From assembly GCA_963590855.1 (NCBI GenBank), contig CAVAQT010000012.1:1-64000 (forward strand): a stretch of DNA of 64,000 nucleotides, written 5' to 3'. This DNA comes from Ruminococcus_C sp963590855 (lineage in GTDB: Bacteria > Bacillota > Clostridia > Oscillospirales > Ruminococcaceae). The notes under the pieces were generated by a model that worked only from the letters and a program-made list of their open reading frames with translations, did no database searches and had not been told where the DNA came from. Position numbers and translations under genes: made by a program. Each line of letters begins with the position of its first letter. Positions within the stretch are counted from its first letter, which is position 1. Positions 33,101 to 41,015 of the stretch are shown here, piece by piece.

Positions 33101-34405
33101 TTATTTTTCCGCTTTTCGCCGGAACTTTGCCACAAAGAAACCGTCGCTGCCGAACATCTCCGGCAGAATCGTCACCATGGGCTGTTCCAATGCACCGCCC
33201 AGCGCCGGGCAGACCGGTTCGGGCGCAAACTCCGGGTGCTTCTGCAAAAAGGCATTTGCCACTGCTTCGTTTTCCTCTTTGAGGATGGTGCAGGTAGAGT
33301 ATTGCAGAATGCCGCCCGGCTTCACATACCGTGCGCCGTTTTCCAGGATTGCAAGCTGAAGCGGCGGCAGCTGCGCCAGTTCTTCCGGGGCTTTTTCCTT
33401 GACCTCCGGCTTATGCCGGAGCACGCCGATACCGGAGCAGGGCACATCGCAGAGCACACGGTCTGCGCCGGCGTATTTTTCCTGAAAAACCGAGGCATCC
33501 CCCTGGGATGCTGTCACATTTTTCAGCCCCAGGCGCTTGACGTTCTCCTGTATCAGCTTGACCCGATGCTCTGCCAGATCAAAAGCGTACACCATGCCGG
33601 ACTGTGCCATGCCTGCGGCGATGGTACAGGTTTTTCCGCCCGGCGCGGCACAGAGATCCAGGATGGTCTCCCCCGGCTTTGCGCCCAGTGCCAGCGCGCA
33701 TATCTGGGAAGAGAGATCCTGCACATAGAACCAACCCTTTTGAAACTCCGGCAGCTTTCGGATATCGCCAGCGTGCAGCTGATATGCGCCGTGCAGATTT
33801 GTGGGACAAATGGCATCTCCCAATGCCTGTTCCAGTTCTGCCGCGGTGCATGCCGCAGGATTCTGCCGGATAAACCGGGGCGCAGGACGAAGCGCATCCT
33901 GCAAAAAGGCGCACGCCGTCTCTTCCCCATAGGCATCCAGCAGCTTTTCCAACAGCCATTGGGGCACAGCGTATTCCACCGCCATTGCCGCCTTTTTCTC
34001 TTTTGGATAGGGCACCTTGCATTCATCCCGGAGAAAGCCGCGCAGCACCGCATTGACAAATCCGGATGCGCTGACTTTGCGACAGGTTTTCGTCAGCTTT
34101 ACGCTCTCATTTACCGCCGCACGGGACGGGATCTGGTCGCAGTACAGCAGCTGATAGATGCCGAGCCGGAGGATGTTCCGCACAGTGCGATCCAATTTTC
34201 GCAGCGGCTGCTTGCTATAGTGAGAAATCACGGCATCCAGAGTGATGCGGCGCTCGATCACGCCGTAATAGAGAGAGGCGCAGAGCCGCTTGTCCCGCTC
34301 CTCCAACTGAGACTGAGACAGGGCGCTGTCCAGGAGCAGATTGGAATAGCTCTGCTCCTGTTCGGTTCGGTTCAGCAGCTGTACTGCCAGTTTTCTTGCA
34401 CTCAT
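33101..34405 (-). CDS. rsmB: 16S rRNA (cytosine-967-C5)-methyltransferase RsmB
   Basis: 434 residues. The N-terminal NusB-like RNA-binding domain (1-135) is followed by a Rossmann methyltransferase with LCAAPGGKT (SAM) and the catalytic DVPCSGIGV. ATG 34405 overlaps the metallopeptidase stop by 4 nt. The conserved position between fmt and rlmN supports the call. Confidence 0.95.
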   Translation of the reverse strand: MSARKLAVQLLNRTEQEQSYSNLLLDSALSQSQLEERDKRLCASLYYGVIERRITLDAVISHYSKQPLRKLDRTVRNILRLGIYQLLYCDQIPSRAAVNESVKLTKTCRKVSASGFVNAVLRGFLRDECKVPYPKEKKAAMAVEYAVPQWLLEKLLDAYGEETACAFLQDALRPAPRFIRQNPAACTAAELEQALGDAICPTNLHGAYQLHAGDIRKLPEFQKGWFYVQDLSSQICALALGAKPGETILDLCAAPGGKTCTIAAGMAQSGMVYAFDLAEHRVKLIQENVKRLGLKNVTASQGDASVFQEKYAGADRVLCDVPCSGIGVLRHKPEVKEKAPEELAQLPPLQLAILENGARYVKPGGILQYSTCTILKEENEAVANAFLQKHPEFAPEPVCPALGGALEQPMVTILPEMFGSDGFFVAKFRRKAEK

Positions 34406-35112
34406 CTTCGGTTATTCCTCTTAGAAACGCCCAACAGACGGATCAGCTGCAAAATGCTGCCCAACAGCGCAGCAACATAGGTCAGTGCAGCAGCAGTCAG
34501 CACCTTTCGTGCACCGCTGAGTTCTTCGCCTGCCAGGATATAGCGGCTCTCCAGAGTCTGCATGGCGCGCCGGCTGGCGTTAAATTCCACCGGAAGCGTC
34601 ACCAGCTGAAAGAGCACGATCAGCGAAAACAGCAGGATGCCGATCATTTGCAGCGGCATGCCGGCATAGGAATTGCTGAAGATCAGCCCCAATACAAAGA
34701 CAATATACCACAGCCGTGAGCCCAACTGCGTCACCGGGATGATGGCACTGCGGATCTGCATGGGAAAGTAGTTCACGGCATGCTGTACGGCATGGCCGCA
34801 CTCGTGGGCGGCAACACCGATGGCAGCGACCGAAGTGGAATCGTGCACGCTGTCCGACAGACGAATCACATTGCCCTTCGGGTCATAGTGATCGGTCAGA
34901 TTGCCGCTGACGCGTTCGATCCGAATCTGATACAGTCCGTTGTCATCCAGGATCTGACGCGCCACCTGTGCCGCCGTCAGACCGCGGCTGTTCCGGGTAT
35001 TCTGATACCGCCGGAATGTGGATTTCACATTCCAAGATGCCCACAAGCTAATCAGAAGTCCGATCAGCACCAGAACATAGCCTACATCAAAAAATCCGCC
35101 GTAATACAGCAT
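34402..35112 (-). CDS. Membrane zinc metallopeptidase, YugP type
   Basis: 236 residues: an N-terminal helix (about 7-25), the zinc motif HECGHAVQH near residue 103, two central helices (about 130-175) and a last helix near 210-228. YugP proteases are poorly characterised membrane enzymes. Insertion between fmt and rsmB is known in Clostridia. ATG 35112 has GAGGGAA upstream. Confidence 0.88.
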   Translation of the reverse strand: MLYYGGFFDVGYVLVLIGLLISLWASWNVKSTFRRYQNTRNSRGLTAAQVARQILDDNGLYQIRIERVSGNLTDHYDPKGNVIRLSDSVHDSTSVAAIGVAAHECGHAVQHAVNYFPMQIRSAIIPVTQLGSRLWYIVFVLGLIFSNSYAGMPLQMIGILLFSLIVLFQLVTLPVEFNASRRAMQTLESRYILAGEELSGARKVLTAAALTYVAALLGSILQLIRLLGVSKRNNRR

Positions 35113-35148
35113 AACGATTCCCTCACTTTCTCTTGTTCCCGCGGCGCA

Positions 35149-36072
35149 TTACCCCAATTTTTTGCCCTTTTCCAGTTTCTTTCCCCGGAGAAAGTCAGCA
35201 GTCTGCATGCGACGCTTGCCCTCCGGCTGGATCTCTATGAACTGCAGTCCGTTTCCATCGCCGCATGCGACCACAAAGTTTTCTGCATCCACAATGGTTC
35301 CGGCTTCTCCGGAAACATGCTCCACCACATGGGAACGGTATATTTTCAGCCGCTTGCCGTCCAGTTTGGTAAAGCCGGTAATGCCGCGGATCAGGTTGTG
35401 CAGTTCTGCCGCCGGACGCGTAAAGTCCAATGCAGACATTTCCTTTGTGATACGCGATGCATAAGAAGATTCTGCATCGTTCTGCGGCGTACCGTGCAGT
35501 GTGCCTGCTTCCAGCTGCCGCAGCGTCTCCTGCAAGGTTTCTACACAAAGCGCCGAAAGCCGCTCGTACAGCTCTTCTGCCGTCTCTTCCGGGTCAATAG
35601 GCGTTTCTTTTTTCACCAGCATATCGCCGGTATCCAGTCCCTCACCCATCTGCTGTGCGGTCACACCAGTTTTGGTCTCACCATTCAGGATCACCCACTG
35701 GATGGGTGCTGCGCCCCGATATGCCGGAAGCAGCGATGCATGGAGATTGATACAGCCGTACTTCGGCAGCTCCAGTACTTCCTTTGGCAGGATCTGACCA
35801 TAAGCCAACACCACGATCAAGTCCGGCGCGAGGCGCTGCAGGATCTTCAGGGCTGTCTCTGCGGATTCGCCCTTCCGCAGCGAATAGGGCTGAAATACCG
35901 GAATGCCGCACTCCACTGCCGCCGACTTTACCGGCGTAGAAATCACATGGTGGCCGCGCCCCTTGGGACGGTCGGGCTGTGTCAGAACGCCTACGATCTC
36001 ATGCTCACTCTCTGCCAGAAACCGTAGCGTCGGCACTGCAATATCAGGCGTTCCCATATAAACGATTCTCAT
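35149..36072 (-). CDS. fmt: Methionyl-tRNA formyltransferase
   Basis: Formylates initiator Met-tRNA. 307 residues. The N-terminal formyl transferase domain has VYMGTPDIAVP, INLHASLLPAYRGAAPIQW and the GVTAQQMGEGLDTGD segment; the C-terminal OB-like domain follows at about 207-307. It overlaps the def stop by 4 nt, pairing formylation with later deformylation. Confidence 0.97.
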   Translation of the reverse strand: MRIVYMGTPDIAVPTLRFLAESEHEIVGVLTQPDRPKGRGHHVISTPVKSAAVECGIPVFQPYSLRKGESAETALKILQRLAPDLIVVLAYGQILPKEVLELPKYGCINLHASLLPAYRGAAPIQWVILNGETKTGVTAQQMGEGLDTGDMLVKKETPIDPEETAEELYERLSALCVETLQETLRQLEAGTLHGTPQNDAESSYASRITKEMSALDFTRPAAELHNLIRGITGFTKLDGKRLKIYRSHVVEHVSGEAGTIVDAENFVVACGDGNGLQFIEIQPEGKRRMQTADFLRGKKLEKGKKLG

Positions 36073-36539
36073 GCTTCCTCCAAATCCTCCGGGTCCACAA
36101 ATTCTTCCACAACGTCTATGAAAAGCTGTCCGTCCAGATGGGCATTTTCATGACAGGTGCACTGCGCGCCCAGTCCGGTCAGTGTCATTTCAAACCACTC
36201 GCCCTTGCGGTTCTGCGCGCGGAGCTTGCACTTATTCGGACGCGTCACATAGCCCCATTTGTTGGGGACAGAGAGACAGCCTTCCAGGACGTACTGCTTT
36301 CCGCTTGTCTTTCGGATCTCCGGGTTGATGGCTTCAATGCGCATTTCTCCCAGATGCATAATGAAAAGGCGGCGGCAATAGCCTACCTGCGGCGCAGCCA
36401 GACCGACACCGTTCGCCTGATCCAATGTCTCATGCATATCATCCAACAGCTGATTCAGCTTGTCGCCGAACTCTGTCACCGGGCGGCATTTCATCCGCAG
36501 GATCGGATCTCCCTCTTTTACGATACGTCGAATTGCCAT
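36069..36539 (-). CDS. def: Peptide deformylase
   Basis: Removes the N-formyl group from nascent proteins. 156 residues. Motif 1 GVGLAAPQVG and motif 2 EGCLSVP are standard. Motif 3 reads HENAHLDG: the metal-binding HExxH is intact, but the usual HEIDH has Asn-Ala in place of Ile-Asp and Cys in place of Gln before it. ATG 36539 follows GGAGG; a longer frame lacks support. Confidence 0.94.
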   Translation of the reverse strand: MAIRRIVKEGDPILRMKCRPVTEFGDKLNQLLDDMHETLDQANGVGLAAPQVGYCRRLFIMHLGEMRIEAINPEIRKTSGKQYVLEGCLSVPNKWGYVTRPNKCKLRAQNRKGEWFEMTLTGLGAQCTCHENAHLDGQLFIDVVEEFVDPEDLEEA

Positions 36540-36616
36540 AGATATTCCTCCATATATTTCAGGGCATTGCCGCACAGTGCCGTTGGACAGGCTTTGCGCA
36601 GCGTTCCCTTTCACCG

Positions 36617-39058
36617 TCAGACACCGATATCACCGTTCATATCCGCATACAGATGCACTCTTGCAAAGCTGCGGTCTGCGCCGGCTTCTGCCAGCACCGC
36701 CTGAATCAGTGCACGGTACGGTTTTGTATTCTTGCATTTGATAATCAGCTGATAGCGATATTTTCCATTGATGCGTCCATAGATGCAGGGCACCGGATCC
36801 AACACCCAGATGGGATAGGAAAAGCCGGTGCTCCGAATCTGCCGTTTCAGCACGTCTGCTGTATGCAGTGCCGCATTGCGCACCTCTTGTTCCCGCATCC
36901 CAGTAAAACCGATCACGCAGATATCACAGATGGGCGGAAAGATCAGCTGCCGCCGCAGCGCGATCTCCTGGGCATAAAATGCCGGATACGCCTGCTGTGC
37001 CGCAAGCCGCAGCACATAGTGATCGGGCATGCTGGTTTGCAGAATAGCACGCCCCGGCTTATCGCCTCTGCCGCCTCTGCCCACGACCTGTGTAATCAGC
37101 GAAAATGTCCGTTCATAGCTGCGGAAATCTCCGGCATACAGCGCCTTATCAATCGACAAAACGCCTACCAGCGTCACATTGGGAAAGTCCAGTCCCTTGC
37201 CGATCATCTGCGTTCCCAGCATAATGTCATACTTTCCGCGGCGGAACTCATTGAACCGCTCCTCATAGGCATATCGGGACATTGTGGTGTCTGCATCCAT
37301 CCGGAGCACACGGGCATCCGGGACAATGGCTTTCAGCTCCTCTTCCAGGCGCTGTGTCCCGAAGCCCATTTTCCGCAGATGCTTGCTGCCGCAGGACGGA
37401 CAGGTTTCTACCATGTCCTGGGTGTGTCCGCAGTAATGGCACATCAGACTGCCGTTTACCTTGTGATAGGTCATAGGGATGCTGCAATTGGGACAATATA
37501 CCGGCTGATTGCAGGAGGCACAGCTGATGATGGTATGATAGCCCCGGCGGTTCAGCAGCAGCAGCGACTGGTTTCCGGCATCCAGATTTTCCCGGAGCGC
37601 CTGTGCCAGTGTCTCGGAAAACATGCCGTCATTTCCGGCTGTTTTCTCCTCCTGCATATCCGCCACTTCCACCTGAGGAAGCGCGCCCTGGTTATACCGC
37701 TGCTTCATTTCCAACAGGGTATAGATCCCACGCTTGGCATAATAATAGCTTTCCACCGAGGGTGTCGCCGACGCCAGAAGCAAAGGACACTGATGGGTCT
37801 GGCAGCGCTTTTTCGCCACAGAAATGGCATGATACCGGGGTGCGCTGTCCGATTTATAGGTGCGCTCGCCCTCTTCATCCACCACGATCAGCCCCAGGTT
37901 CTGCACCGGCGCAAACACAGCGCTTCGCGTCCCGATGATGATCTTTACCGCACCGGACGCGATACTGCGCCATGTTTCACTGCGCTGTCCCAGAGACAAC
38001 TCGCTGTGCACCACAGCAACGATATTTCCGAACAGCCGGTAAAACTGTTCCACGATCTGCGGTGTCAGAGCGATCTCCGGCACCAGCAGGATCACCTGTT
38101 TACCGCGCTGCACCACTGTGTGGATCAATCGAATGAATACACTGGTCTTGCCGCTTCCGGTCACACCGTGAAGCAGAAAGCAATGCATGCCTTCCTCCAG
38201 TGCAGCCGCCATCCGGTCATAGACTGCCTGCTGTTCCGCAGAGAGGACAATGTCCTCCGGCGTTTGCTTTTGTCCGTCATCTGTGTACATGTGCACTGCC
38301 GGTTTTACGGTGTAGGCTTCTGCCACACCGTTCTGCACCAGCTTTTTCGCCACTGCGGAGGTCACACCGCTGAGATAGCACACTTCCTTTTCGGAAACCG
38401 CATCTGTCTCCTGCAAAATGCGCACCAGTTTTTGCTGCGCCTTGGTCAGCGGCGGAACTTCCTCCGGCGGTACAGCCATCCGCAGCATCTTGATGCCGGT
38501 CTGTCCGTGCGTCTTTTCTTTTACCGTTTCCACCCGGCGCAAAAAGCCCTTTTGTACCAGAGCATCGACGATTTTTTTCCCCTGTGCGTCAGAGTCCGCC
38601 AAAATCCGCCGAAACTCCTGCTTGGTTTTGGCACGGCGCAGAAAGAACAGCAAGTGTTCCTCTGCCTCTGTCAAGGCAGCTTCCGGCTGCGGTTCTGCCA
38701 GAGAGATCGTCTCCACCAACTGCACCTGCATTCCGGCAGGCAGGATGGTGCGTACCGCATCATAATAGGTGCAGAATGTCATCTCTTTGAGCCAGAATAC
38801 CATTTCCAGCATTTCCGGAGACAAAATCGGCTGTTTGTCCACCACGGACAAAATCGGTTTCAGCTGCTGCTCCGTCTGTGGCTGTTCCGCACTGGACAAA
38901 ACAATGCCAACACGCTTGGTGTTCCCCTTACCAAAGGGAACGACCACGCGGCAGCCTACCGGGATCTCCTGGGTAGACACATAGGAAAACAGACGGTCAA
39001 AGGTGTAGGATGCGGCACAGACGGCAACGCCGACGCACCAGATACGAGGCAGTTCCAT
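36617..39058 (-). CDS. priA: Primosomal protein N' (replication restart helicase PriA)
   Basis: 813 residues. N-terminal 3'BD domain (1-105), winged helix, helicase core with Walker A GVTGSGKTS, Walker B VVDEEGERTYKSD, and a Cys-rich zinc region (CASCNQPVYCPNC, then MCHYCGH and CPSCGS) inserted between the lobes. The helicase box reads DEEG where most PriA have DEEH. The gene begins 5 bases after rpoZ. coaBC, which often lies between rpoZ and priA, is absent. Confidence 0.96.
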   Translation of the reverse strand: MELPRIWCVGVAVCAASYTFDRLFSYVSTQEIPVGCRVVVPFGKGNTKRVGIVLSSAEQPQTEQQLKPILSVVDKQPILSPEMLEMVFWLKEMTFCTYYDAVRTILPAGMQVQLVETISLAEPQPEAALTEAEEHLLFFLRRAKTKQEFRRILADSDAQGKKIVDALVQKGFLRRVETVKEKTHGQTGIKMLRMAVPPEEVPPLTKAQQKLVRILQETDAVSEKEVCYLSGVTSAVAKKLVQNGVAEAYTVKPAVHMYTDDGQKQTPEDIVLSAEQQAVYDRMAAALEEGMHCFLLHGVTGSGKTSVFIRLIHTVVQRGKQVILLVPEIALTPQIVEQFYRLFGNIVAVVHSELSLGQRSETWRSIASGAVKIIIGTRSAVFAPVQNLGLIVVDEEGERTYKSDSAPRYHAISVAKKRCQTHQCPLLLASATPSVESYYYAKRGIYTLLEMKQRYNQGALPQVEVADMQEEKTAGNDGMFSETLAQALRENLDAGNQSLLLLNRRGYHTIISCASCNQPVYCPNCSIPMTYHKVNGSLMCHYCGHTQDMVETCPSCGSKHLRKMGFGTQRLEEELKAIVPDARVLRMDADTTMSRYAYEERFNEFRRGKYDIMLGTQMIGKGLDFPNVTLVGVLSIDKALYAGDFRSYERTFSLITQVVGRGGRGDKPGRAILQTSMPDHYVLRLAAQQAYPAFYAQEIALRRQLIFPPICDICVIGFTGMREQEVRNAALHTADVLKRQIRSTGFSYPIWVLDPVPCIYGRINGKYRYQLIIKCKNTKPYRALIQAVLAEAGADRSFARVHLYADMNGDIGV

Positions 39059-39063
39059 CCGAC

Positions 39064-39276
39064 TCAGTGCAGCTGTTCTTCGTCATCCACGATACGGTAT
39101 TTCCCGGCAGCCAGTTCCCGAATTGCAGTCTTTACCGGCTTTTCTTCCAGAGTCTTTCCGTTTTCGTAGAGTTCATCCGCGATCTCGCGGGCACGCTTTG
39201 CCACGCCGATCACCAGGGAGTAACTGCTTTCATTCTTTGTAATAAGCTGATTCACAGACGGTCTTAACATATTCAT
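39064..39276 (-). CDS. rpoZ: RNA polymerase omega subunit
   Basis: 70 residues. SYSLVIGVAKRAREIADE is the family core that clamps the beta' C-terminus; a KPVKTAIREL segment follows. It overlaps the gmk stop by 4 nt (ATGA). The gmk-rpoZ pairing is nearly universal. Confidence 0.94.
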   Translation of the reverse strand: MNMLRPSVNQLITKNESSYSLVIGVAKRAREIADELYENGKTLEEKPVKTAIRELAAGKYRIVDDEEQLH

Positions 39277-39875
39277 TTTTTCAGCACCTCTTCAATTTCT
39301 TCCAGATTTTTTTCAGTTTTATGTGAACCTGCGCGCAGAATTGCCTTTACATCAGCAATTGCGGTGTCCAGGTCATCGTTAATGACAACATAATCGTATT
39401 TCACAGCGGTTCCGATCTCGCGCTTTGCCTGTGCAACACGCTTCTGCACGACCTCTTCCGCCTCTGTGCCGCGTCCGCGGAGACGCTGTTCCAGTTCCGA
39501 CAGCGACGGCGGCAGGATAAAGAGGAAAACCGCATCCGGCCGCGCTGCGCGGACTTTCATTGCGCCTTCCACTTCGATCTCCAGGATCACATCCTGTCCC
39601 ATGGCGAGATGTTCCTCTACCGGCTGTTTCGGCGAGCCGTAATAATGCTCGCAGTAGCCGGCATACTCCAAAAAGCCGTCCTGCGCGATCAATGCTTCAA
39701 ACGCCTCATTGGTCATAAAGCGATAGTTTACGCCATCGACTTCGCCCGGACGCGGAGCGCGGGTCGTCGCCGAAACGGAAAAGTACAGATTGGGATCTTT
39801 CAGAACTTCCTTCAAGATCGTGCCTTTTCCGCAGCCGGACGGCCCGGATACCACATATAATGTACCTTGTTTCAT
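39273..39875 (-). CDS. gmk: Guanylate kinase
   Basis: Phosphorylates GMP to GDP. 200 residues: P-loop GPSGCGKGT, TTRAPRPGEVDGVNY for GMP binding, ILEIEVEGA and the RGRGTEAEE lid. ATG 39875 follows AAGGAAG by 8 nt; GTG 39884 is rejected as too close to it. Confidence 0.96.
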   Translation of the reverse strand: MKQGTLYVVSGPSGCGKGTILKEVLKDPNLYFSVSATTRAPRPGEVDGVNYRFMTNEAFEALIAQDGFLEYAGYCEHYYGSPKQPVEEHLAMGQDVILEIEVEGAMKVRAARPDAVFLFILPPSLSELEQRLRGRGTEAEEVVQKRVAQAKREIGTAVKYDYVVINDDLDTAIADVKAILRAGSHKTEKNLEEIEEVLKK

Positions 39876-39889
39876 GCTGTGCACTTCCT

Positions 39890-40825
39890 TTATTCGATAT
39901 TCTGGATCTGTTCCCGGATCTTTTCGATTTCCGATTTCATATCCACTACCAGTTTTGTAATTTCCAGCGACTGCGACTTCGAGCCGGTGGTGTTGACCTC
40001 ACGGTTCATTTCCTGCACCAGAAAATCCATTTTTCTGCCCACCGGTTCTGCGCTCTGCAAAAACGCCCGGAACTGGGCGATATGGCTGTGCAGCCGCACC
40101 AGTTCTTCGTCCACTGCAATTTTTTCTGCCACCAGAGCCGTTTCGGTCACCAGACGAGACTCCTCCACGGTATGATCTCCCAGCAGTTCCGTTATTTTTC
40201 GATAGAGCTTATCATAATACTGCGTTACACTTTCCGGGACAAGCTGCTCCACCGCGTCCGTCATTTTTGCCAAATTGTCCAGATGAAACGCCACATCTTC
40301 TCCCATGCGCTTTCCCTCTGTTTCACGCATGGCAACAAACTGGCGCAACGCCTCTTCTGCCACCGGCTGAACCTGTGCCCAGATCTCCTCCGGATCATCC
40401 GCCGTCTGGCGTACCTGAAACGCATCCGGGATTCGCAGCAATGTGGAAAACGGCAGCGCATCTGTCGCACCGCCATACTCATTCACCGCAGTCCCCATCA
40501 TGATCTGATTCTTTTTAAAGCCGTCTCCCCGGAGCAGTTCGTTTTCTGCTGCAACCGCGCGAAGATATGCCGTCACGACATCGTGGTTGATCTCCACTTC
40601 TGTGTTTTTGTCACCGATCGGCTGCATGGTGAGAGTGACCTCTGTCTTGCCGCGGGCAACTGCCTGCTTCACCTGATCCTTGAGTTTTTCCTCCAGATAA
40701 CTGAAACTGCGTGGCAGACGCACCGAAGTTTCCAAAAAGCGATGGTTGACCGAATGCACTTCCACTGTGATCTCATAGCGTTCCGTCCGCGCCGCAGCAC
40801 GGCCGTAGCCTGTCATACTCTTCAA
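39890..40825 (-). CDS. YicC/YloC-family endoribonuclease
   Basis: 311 residues with the KSMTGYGRA opening, the NHRFLE segment and the C-terminal DFL-x-QEMNREVNT (DUF1732) region. YicC of E. coli is an RNase linked to sRNA decay; the role in Firmicutes is less clear. TTG 40825 is chosen since AAGGAG lies 10 nt upstream and homologues begin M-x-KSMTGYG. First gene of the operon. Confidence 0.9.
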   Translation of the reverse strand: MKSMTGYGRAAARTERYEITVEVHSVNHRFLETSVRLPRSFSYLEEKLKDQVKQAVARGKTEVTLTMQPIGDKNTEVEINHDVVTAYLRAVAAENELLRGDGFKKNQIMMGTAVNEYGGATDALPFSTLLRIPDAFQVRQTADDPEEIWAQVQPVAEEALRQFVAMRETEGKRMGEDVAFHLDNLAKMTDAVEQLVPESVTQYYDKLYRKITELLGDHTVEESRLVTETALVAEKIAVDEELVRLHSHIAQFRAFLQSAEPVGRKMDFLVQEMNREVNTTGSKSQSLEITKLVVDMKSEIEKIREQIQNIE

Positions 40826-40880
40826 AAATGTCACGCTCCTTGTGAACAGCACTGCATGCGCTATTATTCCATAATATCTA

Positions 40881-40909
40881 ATTATACCATTTCAGCGCCA
40901 AAAAATCAA
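40881..40909 (-). promoter_or_regulatory. Sigma-A promoter of the yicC-thiN operon
   Basis: Minus-strand TTGATT (40909-40904), 17-nt spacer, TATAAT (40886-40881) with TGG before the -10. It is about 56 nt upstream of the start at 40825 and is the only clear promoter I see for the 13-gene series to thiN. Confidence 0.7.
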
Positions 40910-40943
40910 GTCATATTGAAAAACTTTTTCCCGGCGGCAAAGC

Positions 40944-40980
40944 AAAAAGCACCACAGCATATTGCAGCTGTGGTGCTTTT
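40944..40980 (-). terminator. Intrinsic terminator of the GH48 gene
   Basis: 14-bp perfect stem AAAAGCACCACAGC / GCTGTGGTGCTTTT (40945-40958 / 40967-40980), 8-nt loop and a U-tract on the minus strand, 36 nt after the stop codon. Confidence 0.85.
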
Positions 40981-41015
40981 GACTGAAAACGATTTTACAA
41001 AATCGCTTTTAATTT

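Noticed and set aside
36069..36539. Broken peptide deformylase because motif 3 is HENAH
   Set aside because: The metal-binding HExxH and the other two motifs are intact, so it is probably only a variant.
36653..39169. 838-codon open frame on the plus strand
   Set aside because: Antisense to priA, Cys/His-rich low-quality sequence, no start signals.
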